NCBI GenBank assembly: GCA_012519645.1
Contig: JAAYPU010000183.1
Span: 1 to 7,853, forward strand
Length of the DNA: 7,853 nt
Reading direction: 5' to 3'
Origin: Clostridiales bacterium
GTDB taxonomy: Bacteria > Bacillota > Clostridia > Peptostreptococcales > JAAYPU01
In this document: positions 1 to 5,611 of the stretch, in pieces
How positions within the stretch are numbered: position 1 is the first letter of the stretch
Layout of the letters: each line of letters opens with the position of its first letter
Translations under genes and position numbers: made by a program
Notes under the pieces: generated by a model
What the model saw: only the letters and a program-made list of their open reading frames with translations
Told to the model about the DNA's origin: nothing
Database searches by the model: none

Positions 1-13
1 CAGAGACCTTTGT

Positions 14-814
14 TTATTCAAGGTTGAGTTTGTTATTTAATATATACCTGGTCAAAGCAAAATGTCCGGCTGTTATAATTATCAGATACACAAGAAAGAA
101 AATTACTGTAACCTGTGTGTCGGAAAAACTTATAATCCTAAAATCGTGGAAGTTTAAAATTTTATCTAATGTAATTGCATAAACAGACATAATAATTTGA
201 TTTATAATTCCCAAAACTACATACATCCCAAAAGAAGCTAAAAGCTTATGTTTATTAAATAAATGTCCCAATGAAATCGCAGCATAAATTACAAGGACTC
301 CCGATGCAATAGCCAATACTAAAATCACTATTCCCTCTAAACCTAAAAGCAGCGTCTTTGCTCCAAAGTAATTCCATATCTCTTTAATAAGAGATGGAAG
401 ATTATTAAAAATTAGTAACATCTCATTTTCAGGTGTTATTATAAAAATAGATATCAATGCTACGATACCACTGAGAATTATCCACATCATTGCAGTTATA
501 AGTTTATTCAATATATGTTTCCATGATTGAACAGGAAGAGTAAACATAAGATATCCTTCGTTCCCCAAAAGATTTTTATAAAACCTCTGGATCAAAGCGA
601 TCAATGTCATTACAAATATCCCTATCATTAAAGTAACATATACTGTCATACTAATAAAAGTTGTAACATTGCCAAACAATGAATCGTAAACCGGTCCTTT
701 TGCGATCAAAGGAAAAATACGATTTACTGCTGACATTATTATTAAAGCTATATATAAAGGTATAAATAAACGTGCAGTAGCTCTTAATTCATATTTCATT
801 AATCTGGTTAACAT
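14..814 (-). CDS. ABC-2 type transporter permease subunit
   Basis: Predicted integral membrane protein of 266 residues, the membrane partner of the ATPase encoded just upstream. It opens with a short basic amphipathic stretch (MLTRLMKYELRATAR) followed by about six hydrophobic segments, near residues 16-36, 50-75, 105-127, 155-185, 190-215 and 235-257. This is the usual layout of a six-helix ABC-2 permease. There is no signal peptide or soluble domain. The ATG overlaps the last codons and stop of the ATPase gene by 7 nt and has a strong GGGAGG site 7 nt upstream, so the two proteins are probably translationally coupled. From the YtrA/BcrA-type context I infer a small efflux or envelope-stress exporter. 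The substrate cannot be read from the sequence. The gene ends with TAA very close to the left edge, so any terminator lies outside the window. Confidence 0.85.
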   Translation of the reverse strand: MLTRLMKYELRATARLFIPLYIALIIMSAVNRIFPLIAKGPVYDSLFGNVTTFISMTVYVTLMIGIFVMTLIALIQRFYKNLLGNEGYLMFTLPVQSWKHILNKLITAMMWIILSGIVALISIFIITPENEMLLIFNNLPSLIKEIWNYFGAKTLLLGLEGIVILVLAIASGVLVIYAAISLGHLFNKHKLLASFGMYVVLGIINQIIMSVYAITLDKILNFHDFRIISFSDTQVTVIFFLVYLIIITAGHFALTRYILNNKLNLE

Positions 815-1506
815 CTGAATACCTCCCTGAATAAATCATCTACCGATTTTCCATTTTCTTCACGGATTTCATCCACAGTTTTTGCGAGGACTACCTCACC
901 ATCTTTAAGAAAAATAATGTCGTCAAGAACTTTTTCTATATCTGAAATAAGATGTGTAGATATTATAATAGTTGCCTCTTCATTATAATTATTTATTATG
1001 GTGTTTAAGATGTAATCTCTTGCCGCAGGATCCACACCACCTATGGGCTCATCCAGTAAATAAAGCTGTGCCTCTCTGCTCATTACCAGAATCAGCTGTA
1101 CTTTTTCTTTCGTTCCCTTTGACATTGTCTTGAGCTTATCATTAGGATTGATATTTAGGCGGTTTAGCATATCATAGGCTTTCTCTGCAGAAAAATCTGA
1201 ATAAAAGTCCTTAAAAAACTGAATAATCTCTGATACTCTCATCCAATCATTCAAATATGTGTTTTCGGGTAAATAAGAAATTATTTTCTTAGTCTCAACG
1301 CCCGGTCGATTACTCGCAATAAGAATTTCACCGCTTGTAGGTGTCAGCAATTCATTACAAAGCTTTATAAATGTCGTTTTCCCACTTCCGTTTGGTCCCA
1401 AAAGCCCTACTATTCTTCCTCTGGGAATACTTAAATTAATGTTGCTTAAGGCTTTCTTTGAACCAAAACATTTATTTAGATTTTTACATTCAAGAATCGT
1501 GTTCAT
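808..1506 (-). CDS. ABC transporter ATP-binding protein (YtrB/BcrA-like)
   Basis: Cytoplasmic ATPase of about 232 residues that powers the permease encoded next to it. It shows Walker A (GPNGSGKT, about 37-44), an ABC signature in the variant form MSKGTKEK (about 128-135), Walker B with catalytic glutamate (LYLLDEP, 148-154, E153), a D-loop (GGVDP) and the switch histidine (STHLIS, H185). The Q-loop region reads SYLPEN and lacks the usual glutamine, a variant I recall from this exporter subgroup. An ATG exists 9 nt further upstream (1513-1515), but it directly abuts the AAAGGAGG site. The ATG at 1504-1506 lies 9 nt after GGAGG and is the better start. The gene overlaps the end of the GntR gene by 17 nt and the permease start by 7 nt, so the three are almost certainly one operon. 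Substrate unknown. Confidence 0.92.
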   Translation of the reverse strand: MNTILECKNLNKCFGSKKALSNINLSIPRGRIVGLLGPNGSGKTTFIKLCNELLTPTSGEILIASNRPGVETKKIISYLPENTYLNDWMRVSEIIQFFKDFYSDFSAEKAYDMLNRLNINPNDKLKTMSKGTKEKVQLILVMSREAQLYLLDEPIGGVDPAARDYILNTIINNYNEEATIIISTHLISDIEKVLDDIIFLKDGEVVLAKTVDEIREENGKSVDDLFREVFRC

Positions 1507-1876
1507 TTTCCTCATCCTCCTTTAATAAATTTGTAATAGCATGGATTATCTCTTTTCTCTCAAGACCAAGACTTTTCATCTTTTCAAGAAATTCGTTGAT
1601 TTGATTCTGAGTTATTTTATTTTTCAGCAATTTAACTATTTGCTCATTTTCGGTTACAAATCTTCCGCTTGTTCGATTTGTATATAACAGCCCATCTTCT
1701 TCCAGTTTAGATAAAGCTTTTTGCATCGTATTCGGATTCACAGCTGCTTCTTGAGCTAAGTCTCTGACTGAAGGCAGCTTAACTCCAAGAGCATATTCAC
1801 CTGAGCATATTTTTAACTCTATTTGCTCAATGAGTTGTGCATAAATCGGGCGATCAGGCTTAAAATTCCATGACAT
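1490..1876 (-). CDS. GntR-family transcriptional regulator, YtrA subfamily
   Basis: Small DNA-binding regulator of 128 residues. Residues 10-75 form the GntR winged helix-turn-helix, including LPSVRDLAQEAAVNPNT and the wing SGRFVTEN. The remaining roughly 50 residues are a short helical tail, not the large ligand-binding domain of FadR or HutC types. That short tail, plus its position directly before an ABC ATPase and permease, is the signature of the YtrA subfamily. Known YtrA-type members repress their own ABC operon, so this one probably does too. The start is supported by AGGAGG 7 nt upstream. A perfect 18-bp inverted repeat overlapping the promoter begins only about 15 nt upstream of the start codon and is the likely binding site. 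The signal it responds to is unknown; cell-wall stress is the usual case in relatives. Confidence 0.93.
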   Translation of the reverse strand: MSWNFKPDRPIYAQLIEQIELKICSGEYALGVKLPSVRDLAQEAAVNPNTMQKALSKLEEDGLLYTNRTSGRFVTENEQIVKLLKNKITQNQINEFLEKMKSLGLERKEIIHAITNLLKEDEENEHDS

Positions 1877-1890
1877 GCTTCTCCCTCCTT

Positions 1891-1936
1891 TTGTATTATT
1901 GTATTATTGTACTAACTAAATAATACAATAATACAA
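1891..1936 (-). promoter_or_regulatory. Probable operator of the GntR/ABC operon: perfect 18-bp inverted repeat
   Basis: The arm TTGTATTATTGTATTATT (1891-1908) is matched exactly by its reverse complement at 1919-1936, across a 10-nt spacer. Each arm contains the octamer TTGTATTA twice in tandem, so the site offers several stacked half-sites. It overlaps the predicted -10 box and lies just before the ribosome binding site, the expected place for autorepression. The link to this regulator is inferred from position and symmetry. Confidence 0.75.
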
Positions 1937-1953
1937 TGGATATTTATTGTCAA
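1925..1953 (-). promoter_or_regulatory. Predicted sigma-A type promoter of the GntR/ABC operon
   Basis: On the minus strand a perfect -35 box TTGACA (1948-1953) is followed, 17 nt later, by TATTGT (1925-1930), a 4/6 match to the -10 consensus. The -10 box lies inside the right arm of the inverted repeat, so repressor binding would block RNA polymerase. Confidence 0.6.
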
Positions 1954-1963
1954 TAGTTTTTAT

Positions 1964-1986
1964 AAAAAAAATTGCAAAGCTGCAAT
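1964..1986 (-). terminator. Possible rho-independent terminator downstream of the asparaginase gene
   Basis: Read on the minus strand, a 6-bp stem ATTGCA/TGCAAT closes a GCTT loop and is followed by seven or more T residues. It lies about 150 nt after the asparaginase stop codon and just before the promoter of the GntR operon, so it would insulate the two units. The stem is short and AT-rich, so its strength is uncertain. Confidence 0.55.
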
Positions 1987-2004
1987 CTTATATAAATCGG
2001 TTAC

Positions 2005-2137
2005 GTTTATTGTTTATGGTATAAGGCTATGGTGATGAGTTTTCAGTTTCAATTCCTGAGATCAGACACCTGATATACGCCGGACTCCGGACCCGAAATC
2101 TGAGACCATAGACCCGAGACCTGAGACCTGAGACCTA
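2005..2137. repeat. Tandem 7-nt repeat array A, 19 units in register
   Basis: The stretch between the terminator and the asparaginase stop codon can be divided into nineteen consecutive 7-nt units without slippage. It begins with GTTTATT (2005) and GTTTATG (2012), passes through degenerate units such as ACCTGAT (2068), then gives GGACTCC (2082), GGACCCG (2089), AGACCCG (2110), AGACCTG (2117 and 2124) and AGACCTA (2131). The last six or so units are near copies; the leftmost resemble their neighbours more than distant units. The final unit includes the asparaginase stop codon. This is the only content I see in the region besides the terminator; I find no gene in it. Confidence 0.7.
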
Positions 2138-3157
2138 GTTCTTAGACAGTTCCCCTCTGATATTTTCTTCCATAAGTCTTTTAACTTCTTCCGTTTCATA
2201 ACCCTTACTAAAGAGGTAATAAAGTTTTGCCAAGGCTGCTTCCTTTGTCATATCATATCCGCTGACAGCACCTGCTTCCGCAAATATATTGCTTATCTCA
2301 TAAATGCCTATACGCGCCTCTCCTTTAAGGCATTGGGTACAAACTATAATAACAACACCCCTTGCTGCAGCATCCTGTAATACTTTTCGCAGGTTTTCAT
2401 CTCTGGTAGGAATGTTGCCTGTTCCAAAGGCTTCGATAATTATTCCTTTTAAAGGCGGCTTCATAATATTTGATAATACATCTGTTTCGATGCCCGGAAA
2501 TATTTTAACAATTGCTATGGGAAAATCTCCAAATTCTATTACTTTTAATTCTTCTTTTGTATTGTGTATAATGAGGTTATATTCTACCTCTATATTCACA
2601 CCCACTCTTGCCAAAGCAGGAAAATTAGGAGATTGAAACGCATCCAATGAATCCGTACTGGTTTTGACTGTCCGGCAGCCCCTAAATAATTGCCCATTAA
2701 AATATATACACACCTCCGGAATATCATAGCCGGCAGCAATTTGCAAAGCGGTTATAATATTTCCTAGTGCATCATTCCTCACTTGAGATAAAGGTATTTG
2801 AGCTCCTGTTATGATAACCGGTTTCCCCAGACCTTCTAACATAAAAGACAATGCGGAAGCTGTATATGCCATCGTATCTGTTCCATGAAAAACAACGAAG
2901 CCGTCATATTCATGATAATTCGATTCAATATCCTTAGCTATTTGGGACCATTCTTTTAAAGATATATTAGAAGAATCAAAAAGCGGAATATATTCGTGAA
3001 GTACATATTCAGGCATAATCTCGGCCTTTAGCTCCTCAATGGCATCAAGCTTCTTTCCTAAATACCCTTGTTGAGGTGCATATCCTTTCTGAGTCTGCAC
3101 CATACCTATAGTTCCTCCGGTGTATATGATATATACTCTTTTTTTCATAATTTTCAC
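2135..3157 (-). CDS. ansA: Type I (cytosolic) L-asparaginase
   Basis: Hydrolyses L-asparagine to L-aspartate and ammonia in the cytoplasm. The protein has about 340 residues, the normal length for bacterial type I enzymes, and no signal peptide, which argues against the periplasmic type II form. Both catalytic motifs are intact: TGGTIG with nucleophile Thr13 and the flexible-loop Tyr26, and HGTDT (91-95) with Thr93-Asp94. Lys165 (RTVKTST) corresponds to the third triad residue. ITGAQIPLSQVRNDA (116-130) is the family's conserved core after the second motif. Two starts are possible. The GTG at 3155-3157 lies 9 nt after GGAG. An ATG three codons later (3146-3148) lies 9 nt after AAGG. I give the longer form without strong preference. 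The gene stands alone, preceded by an array of mini-hairpins whose last unit holds its ribosome binding site, and its stop codon lies in a heptamer repeat. Confidence 0.94.
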   Translation of the reverse strand: MKIMKKRVYIIYTGGTIGMVQTQKGYAPQQGYLGKKLDAIEELKAEIMPEYVLHEYIPLFDSSNISLKEWSQIAKDIESNYHEYDGFVVFHGTDTMAYTASALSFMLEGLGKPVIITGAQIPLSQVRNDALGNIITALQIAAGYDIPEVCIYFNGQLFRGCRTVKTSTDSLDAFQSPNFPALARVGVNIEVEYNLIIHNTKEELKVIEFGDFPIAIVKIFPGIETDVLSNIMKPPLKGIIIEAFGTGNIPTRDENLRKVLQDAAARGVVIIVCTQCLKGEARIGIYEISNIFAEAGAVSGYDMTKEAALAKLYYLFSKGYETEEVKRLMEENIRGELSKN

Positions 3158-3253
3158 CCTTAATAGCTCCTTCGTAGCAGTGTAAATATGTGCTTCGCAC
3201 AGTGTAAATATACACCTTCGGTGTAGTGTAAATATGTGCTTCGCACAGTGTAA
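3158..3253 (-). repeat. Tandem mini-hairpin array upstream of the asparaginase gene
   Basis: On the minus strand the motif TTTACACT is followed by a small GAA-loop hairpin, repeated every 22-24 nt. The three complete units are 3225-3246, 3201-3224 and 3179-3200; a fourth, degenerate unit runs into the asparaginase ribosome binding site. The stems are TGTGC/GCACA, ACACC/GGTGT, TGTGC/GCACA and an imperfect GCTAC/GGAGC. The second stem differs from the first and third on both arms in a way that keeps pairing. The last stem-loop contains GAAGGAG, the probable Shine-Dalgarno sequence. No clear sigma-A promoter for the asparaginase gene was found here. Confidence 0.7.
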
Positions 3254-3256
3254 GTT

Positions 3257-3359
3257 AATTTAAGGTTTATGATTTATGATTGAAGGTAGAATTTTTGCTG
3301 AATGCAAAATTTCTTAATTTTTTATTCATTATTAGCTTTTCATTATTAATTATTCATGG
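3257..3359 (+). repeat. Intergenic heptamer/palindrome element C (plus orientation)
   Basis: Heptamers such as GGTTTAT (3264), GATTTAT (3271) and GATTGAA (3278) lead into an 11-bp near-palindrome AGAATTTTTGC/GCAAAATTTCT (3288-3314, one mismatch). This is followed by TTAATTTTTTATTC and further heptamers such as TTCATTA (3325 and 3339). Palindrome plus T-run would work as a weak terminator on the plus strand, but no plus-strand gene precedes it. The sequence GCAAAATTTC followed shortly by TTAATTTTTTATTC also occurs, inverted, at the uvrA/prenyltransferase junction. Confidence 0.6.
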
Positions 3360-3399
3360 AATTGAAGACAGAAATCATTTTTCTCTTGTATTACTGCTA

Positions 3400-3480
3400 A
3401 AAGATTGGCAAATGAGAAAAGAGAAATGAGAAATGAAAGAAGGATTTTGCCAGCGAAAAATCCTTCCTTAAATCTTAATT
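3400..3480 (+). repeat. Intergenic heptamer/palindrome element D (plus orientation)
   Basis: Purine-rich heptamers, including GAGAAAA (3414), GAGAAAT (3421 and 3428) and GAAAGAA (3435), run into a palindrome and then AT-rich DNA containing TTAATTCTTAA. The order of parts matches elements B and C: GA-rich heptamers, palindrome with a GGATTTTGCC-like arm, AT-rich tail. Confidence 0.55.
3439..3466 (-). terminator. Possible terminator of the aminotransferase gene
   Basis: A perfect 10-bp stem GAAGGATTTT/AAAATCCTTC encloses an 8-nt loop and starts about 24 nt after the aminotransferase stop codon. On the minus strand it is followed by a T- and C-rich stretch (TTTCATTTCTC), not a clean T-run. Terminator function is therefore only possible; the palindrome is also the core of repeat element D. 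Confidence 0.45.
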
Positions 3481-3489
3481 CTTAAACTT

Positions 3490-4557
3490 TTAGAGTTCAA
3501 CTGTCCAGCCGAATATATCATCCAGCCTTCCGGTTTGTATCCCTGTAATCGTGTCATAAAGTCGTTGGGAAACTACCCCAATCTCATTATTATTGATAGA
3601 GATTATTTGATTTTTCCAGTTTAATTCTCCTACAGGAGAAATGACTGCTGCAGTACCGGTGGCAAATACCTCTTCAAGCTTTCCTTCAGCATGAGCCTCG
3701 TAGACTTCTTGAATTGTTATTCTTTTTTCTGTAATTTTCATTCCCCAGTGTTTTAAGAGGTGAATTACAGAGTCTCTGGTAATTCCGGGCAAAATAGATC
3801 CTGTCAAAGGTGAAGTGATTACTTCACCATTTATTTTAAAGAAAGCATTAGATGTGCCTATCTCCTCAACATATTTTCTCTCAACTCCGTCTAACCATAG
3901 GACTTGAGTATATCCTTTTTCAGCAGCCTTAACTTGTGCTTTTAAGCTGGCTGCATAATTACCTCCTACCTTGGCAGCGCCTGTTCCTCCTGCAACAGCC
4001 CTGACATACTCATCTTCAACAAAGATTTTCGTCGGCTGTAGACCGCCTTTATAGTAATTTCCTACTGGAGAAAGAATAATATAAAGCTTAAATGTTTTCG
4101 AAGGTCTTACACCTAAATACGGGTCTGTAGCTATTATAAACGGTCTAATATATAATGAATTACCTTTCCTGTCAGGTATCCAATCCTTATCCACTCTTAC
4201 GACAGCTTTAATAGCTTCAATCATTAGATTAGGATCAATTTGGGGCATACACATTCTTTCATTTGTTAAATTAGTTCGTTCCGCATTTTTTTCAGGTCTG
4301 AACAGAAGGATTCTTCCATCATCAGTTTTATAAGCTTTTAATCCTTCAAACATTTCTTGTCCATAATGCAAAACCATAGATGAGGGCTGCAACATAATAG
4401 GACCGTACGGTATTATTTTTCCATCATACCATCCTTTGTCAGCATCATAGCTCATTTCAAACATATGGTCAGTAAAGACTGTCCCGAAAACAAGATTTTC
4501 CTGATTTGGTTTTGGTTTTGGATGCTCCGTTCTTGTTACTGGAAATGAATATTCCAT
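3490..4557 (-). CDS. ilvE: Branched-chain amino acid aminotransferase
   Basis: PLP enzyme that moves the amino group between leucine, isoleucine or valine and 2-oxoglutarate, in the last step of branched-chain amino acid synthesis or the first of their breakdown. About 355 residues, the size of the eukaryote-like BCAT type and longer than the roughly 310-residue E. coli IlvE. Recognised by SSMVLHYGQEMFEGLKAY near the N-terminus, LYIRPFIIAT, and the cofactor site GAAKVGGNYAAS with the expected Schiff-base lysine K196. VEEIGTSNAFF carries the glutamate that contacts the PLP ring nitrogen, and GSILPGITRDS and EVFATGTAAVISPVG follow. An ATG six codons upstream (4575) is less likely because it would place the AAGGAG site inside the gene; AAGGAG lies 8 nt before the ATG at 4555-4557. 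No T-box or leucine-rich leader peptide is visible upstream, so amino acid control is not evident. The gene stands alone, divergent from the prenyltransferase-like gene. Confidence 0.94.
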   Translation of the reverse strand: MEYSFPVTRTEHPKPKPNQENLVFGTVFTDHMFEMSYDADKGWYDGKIIPYGPIMLQPSSMVLHYGQEMFEGLKAYKTDDGRILLFRPEKNAERTNLTNERMCMPQIDPNLMIEAIKAVVRVDKDWIPDRKGNSLYIRPFIIATDPYLGVRPSKTFKLYIILSPVGNYYKGGLQPTKIFVEDEYVRAVAGGTGAAKVGGNYAASLKAQVKAAEKGYTQVLWLDGVERKYVEEIGTSNAFFKINGEVITSPLTGSILPGITRDSVIHLLKHWGMKITEKRITIQEVYEAHAEGKLEEVFATGTAAVISPVGELNWKNQIISINNNEIGVVSQRLYDTITGIQTGRLDDIFGWTVEL

Positions 4558-4594
4558 AATAAGCTCTCCTTCCATTAAATATTCCTAACTCCTT

Positions 4595-4622
4595 ATTATA
4601 TATTTTTTATCATATTAGTAAA
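4595..4622 (-). promoter_or_regulatory. Possible promoter of the aminotransferase gene
   Basis: On the minus strand a perfect TATAAT (4595-4600) lies 16 nt after TTTACT (4617-4622), a moderate -35 match, and about 37 nt upstream of the chosen start codon. The surrounding DNA is very AT-rich, so chance matches are likely. The implied leader is only about 30 nt, too short for a riboswitch or T-box. Confidence 0.4.
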
Positions 4623-4682
4623 GCACTCAAAAGCATTTTTTATTAAGAGATGGCTTTACAGCAAAAAATTTTGTTTATTTTG

Positions 4683-4712
4683 TTCACAGCTGCTTATAAT
4701 AAATGTTATAAT
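4683..4712 (+). promoter_or_regulatory. Possible promoter of the cis-prenyltransferase-like gene
   Basis: On the plus strand TTCACA (4683-4688) is followed 18 nt later by a perfect TATAAT (4707-4712). Transcription would begin near 4719, giving a leader of about 90 nt. That leader contains a weak imperfect hairpin (CTAAAATG at 4721 with CATTTAG at 4740) of unknown meaning. Confidence 0.4.
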
Positions 4713-4808
4713 CTTAATATCTAAAATGCCAAATAGTGACATTTAGCTATTATTTTATGGATTATTTAACAAATTGGAACAATCGCTATTATAAGGTCGG
4801 TGATGTAC

Positions 4809-5450
4809 ATGAGACTACCTAACCACATAGGAATCATTCCCGATGGAAATAGAAGATGGGCGGTTTCCCAAGGCTTGTCAAAAGAAGAAGGGTATGATGC
4901 TGGGTTAAGACCAGGATTAGAGCTTTTTCGACTTTGTCAAAAGATAGGTATTAAAGAACTGACATATTATGGTTTTACAACTGACAATACTAAACGTTCA
5001 GCGGAACAAAGGCTTTCCTTTACCAATGCATGTGTTGACGCAGTTAAAATGTTTGCAAATGAAAATGCATCCCTATTAGTCGTAGGAAATACAGATTCCC
5101 CCATGTTTCCTCAGGAGCTTATGACTTATACGCAAAGGACAACCTTTGGAAAAGGCGGAACAAAAGTAAATTTTCTCGTCAATTATGGCTGGGAGTGGGA
5201 CTTACATTCTTTAAAAATGGCCCCTGACTCTAAAAAGAATATTTCAGATCATATAAAATCAAATGGTATATCCAGAGTGGATTTAATCATTCGTTGGGGT
5301 GGCCGAAGACGGTTGAGCGGATTTTTACCGGTTCAATCCATATATGCTGATTTTTTTGTTCTTGACGACTACTGGCCGGATTTCAAACCGGAACACCTGG
5401 AACAAGCGTTGGAGTGGTACTCAACGCAGGATATAACACTCGGAGGCTGA
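4809..5450 (+). CDS. Short, divergent undecaprenyl diphosphate synthase family protein (cis-prenyltransferase-like)
   Basis: Belongs to the cis-prenyltransferase (UppS) family, whose standard members condense isopentenyl diphosphate onto an allylic primer to make the wall lipid carrier. It has about 213 residues against roughly 240-250 in normal UppS. Recognisable parts are the N-terminal IGIIPDGNRRWA with the key Asp12 (usual form IMDGNGRWA), GFTTDNTKR (usual AFSxENWKR), and VDLIIRWGGRRRLSGFLPVQSIYADFFVLDDYWPDF near the C-terminus, which retains the two diphosphate-binding arginines (R162 and R168). Changed residues include His to Tyr in the GHxxG motif, Trp to Thr in ENW, NYGGR to NYGWE, and the usual metal-region Glu to Asp in YADF. 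Substrate and product are therefore uncertain; it is probably a second copy beside a housekeeping uppS. The ATG at 4809 is preferred because GGTGAT pairs with the 16S end 4 nt upstream; GTG 4800 and ATG 4803 are alternatives. It stands alone and converges on uvrA. Confidence 0.8.
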   Translation: MRLPNHIGIIPDGNRRWAVSQGLSKEEGYDAGLRPGLELFRLCQKIGIKELTYYGFTTDNTKRSAEQRLSFTNACVDAVKMFANENASLLVVGNTDSPMFPQELMTYTQRTTFGKGGTKVNFLVNYGWEWDLHSLKMAPDSKKNISDHIKSNGISRVDLIIRWGGRRRLSGFLPVQSIYADFFVLDDYWPDFKPEHLEQALEWYSTQDITLGG

Positions 5451-5595
5451 TGGATTGCTTCGCAATCCAAATTAAGAATAAAAAATTAATGAGGAAATTT
5501 TGCCTTCGGGCAAAATTTCCTCATTATCTTTCATCTTTCATCTCTCATCTTTCATCCATCAGACGCTGGACTCCGGACCCCGGACGTCGGACTGA
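5447..5595 (-). repeat. Composite intergenic repeat element B between the prenyltransferase-like gene and uvrA
   Basis: This 150-bp junction is almost wholly structured. A 7-bp hairpin GGATTGC-TTC-GCAATCC (5452-5468) directly follows the plus-strand stop codon. AT-rich heptamers (AATTAAG 5470, AATTAAT 5484) lead to an 18-bp palindrome (5487-5526). Ten 7-nt units then run from 5524 to 5593 without slippage: four TCATCYY units at 5531, 5538, 5545 and 5552, shading into CCGGACC-type units (5573, 5580, 5587). CTGATGGAT (5447-5455) and its inverse ATCCATCAG (5554-5562) frame the palindrome. GGACTCCGGACCC (5568-5580) recurs in array A at 2082-2094. Confidence 0.7.
5478..5526 (-). terminator. Rho-independent terminator of uvrA
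   Basis: On the minus strand a perfect 18-bp stem (5509-5526 with 5487-5504) with a 4-nt loop is followed directly by AATTTTTTATT, about 85 nt after the uvrA stop codon. Read on the plus strand the loop is the very stable C(TTCG)G tetraloop, but only short T-runs follow (TCTTTCATCTTTC), so termination of the prenyltransferase-like gene is possible but less sure. Confidence 0.8.
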
Positions 5596-5606
5596 TGCGC
5601 AGCATC
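5592..5606. repeat. Small hairpin next to the uvrA stop codon
   Basis: TGATGC-GCA-GCATCA forms a perfect 6-bp stem with a 3-nt loop, starting 5 nt after the uvrA TAG and ending at the end of the heptamer array. It resembles the other three-base-loop hairpins of this window. Function unknown. Confidence 0.5.
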
Positions 5607-5611
5607 AATTC

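Noticed and set aside
2005..2137. CRISPR array
   Set aside because: The repeat unit is 7 nt with no unique spacers and there are no cas genes.
2304..2636. Plus-strand open frame inside the asparaginase gene
   Set aside because: Shadow of ansA; the minus-strand protein has full catalytic motifs in this stretch.
4558..4808. T-box or other leader riboswitch before the aminotransferase gene
   Set aside because: No T-box core sequence, no leucine-rich leader peptide, and the likely promoter leaves a leader of only about 30 nt.
5448..5450. Genome-wide reassignment of UGA as a sense codon, prompted by the TGA in uvrA
   Set aside because: TGA ends the GntR gene (1490-1492) and the prenyltransferase-like gene (5448-5450) at sensible protein lengths, so UGA still works as stop here; any recoding would have to be site-specific.
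5447..5595. Insertion sequence remnant
   Set aside because: The nested inverted repeats suggest a mobile element, but there is no transposase fragment and no clear target-site duplication; kept as an unclassified repeat.
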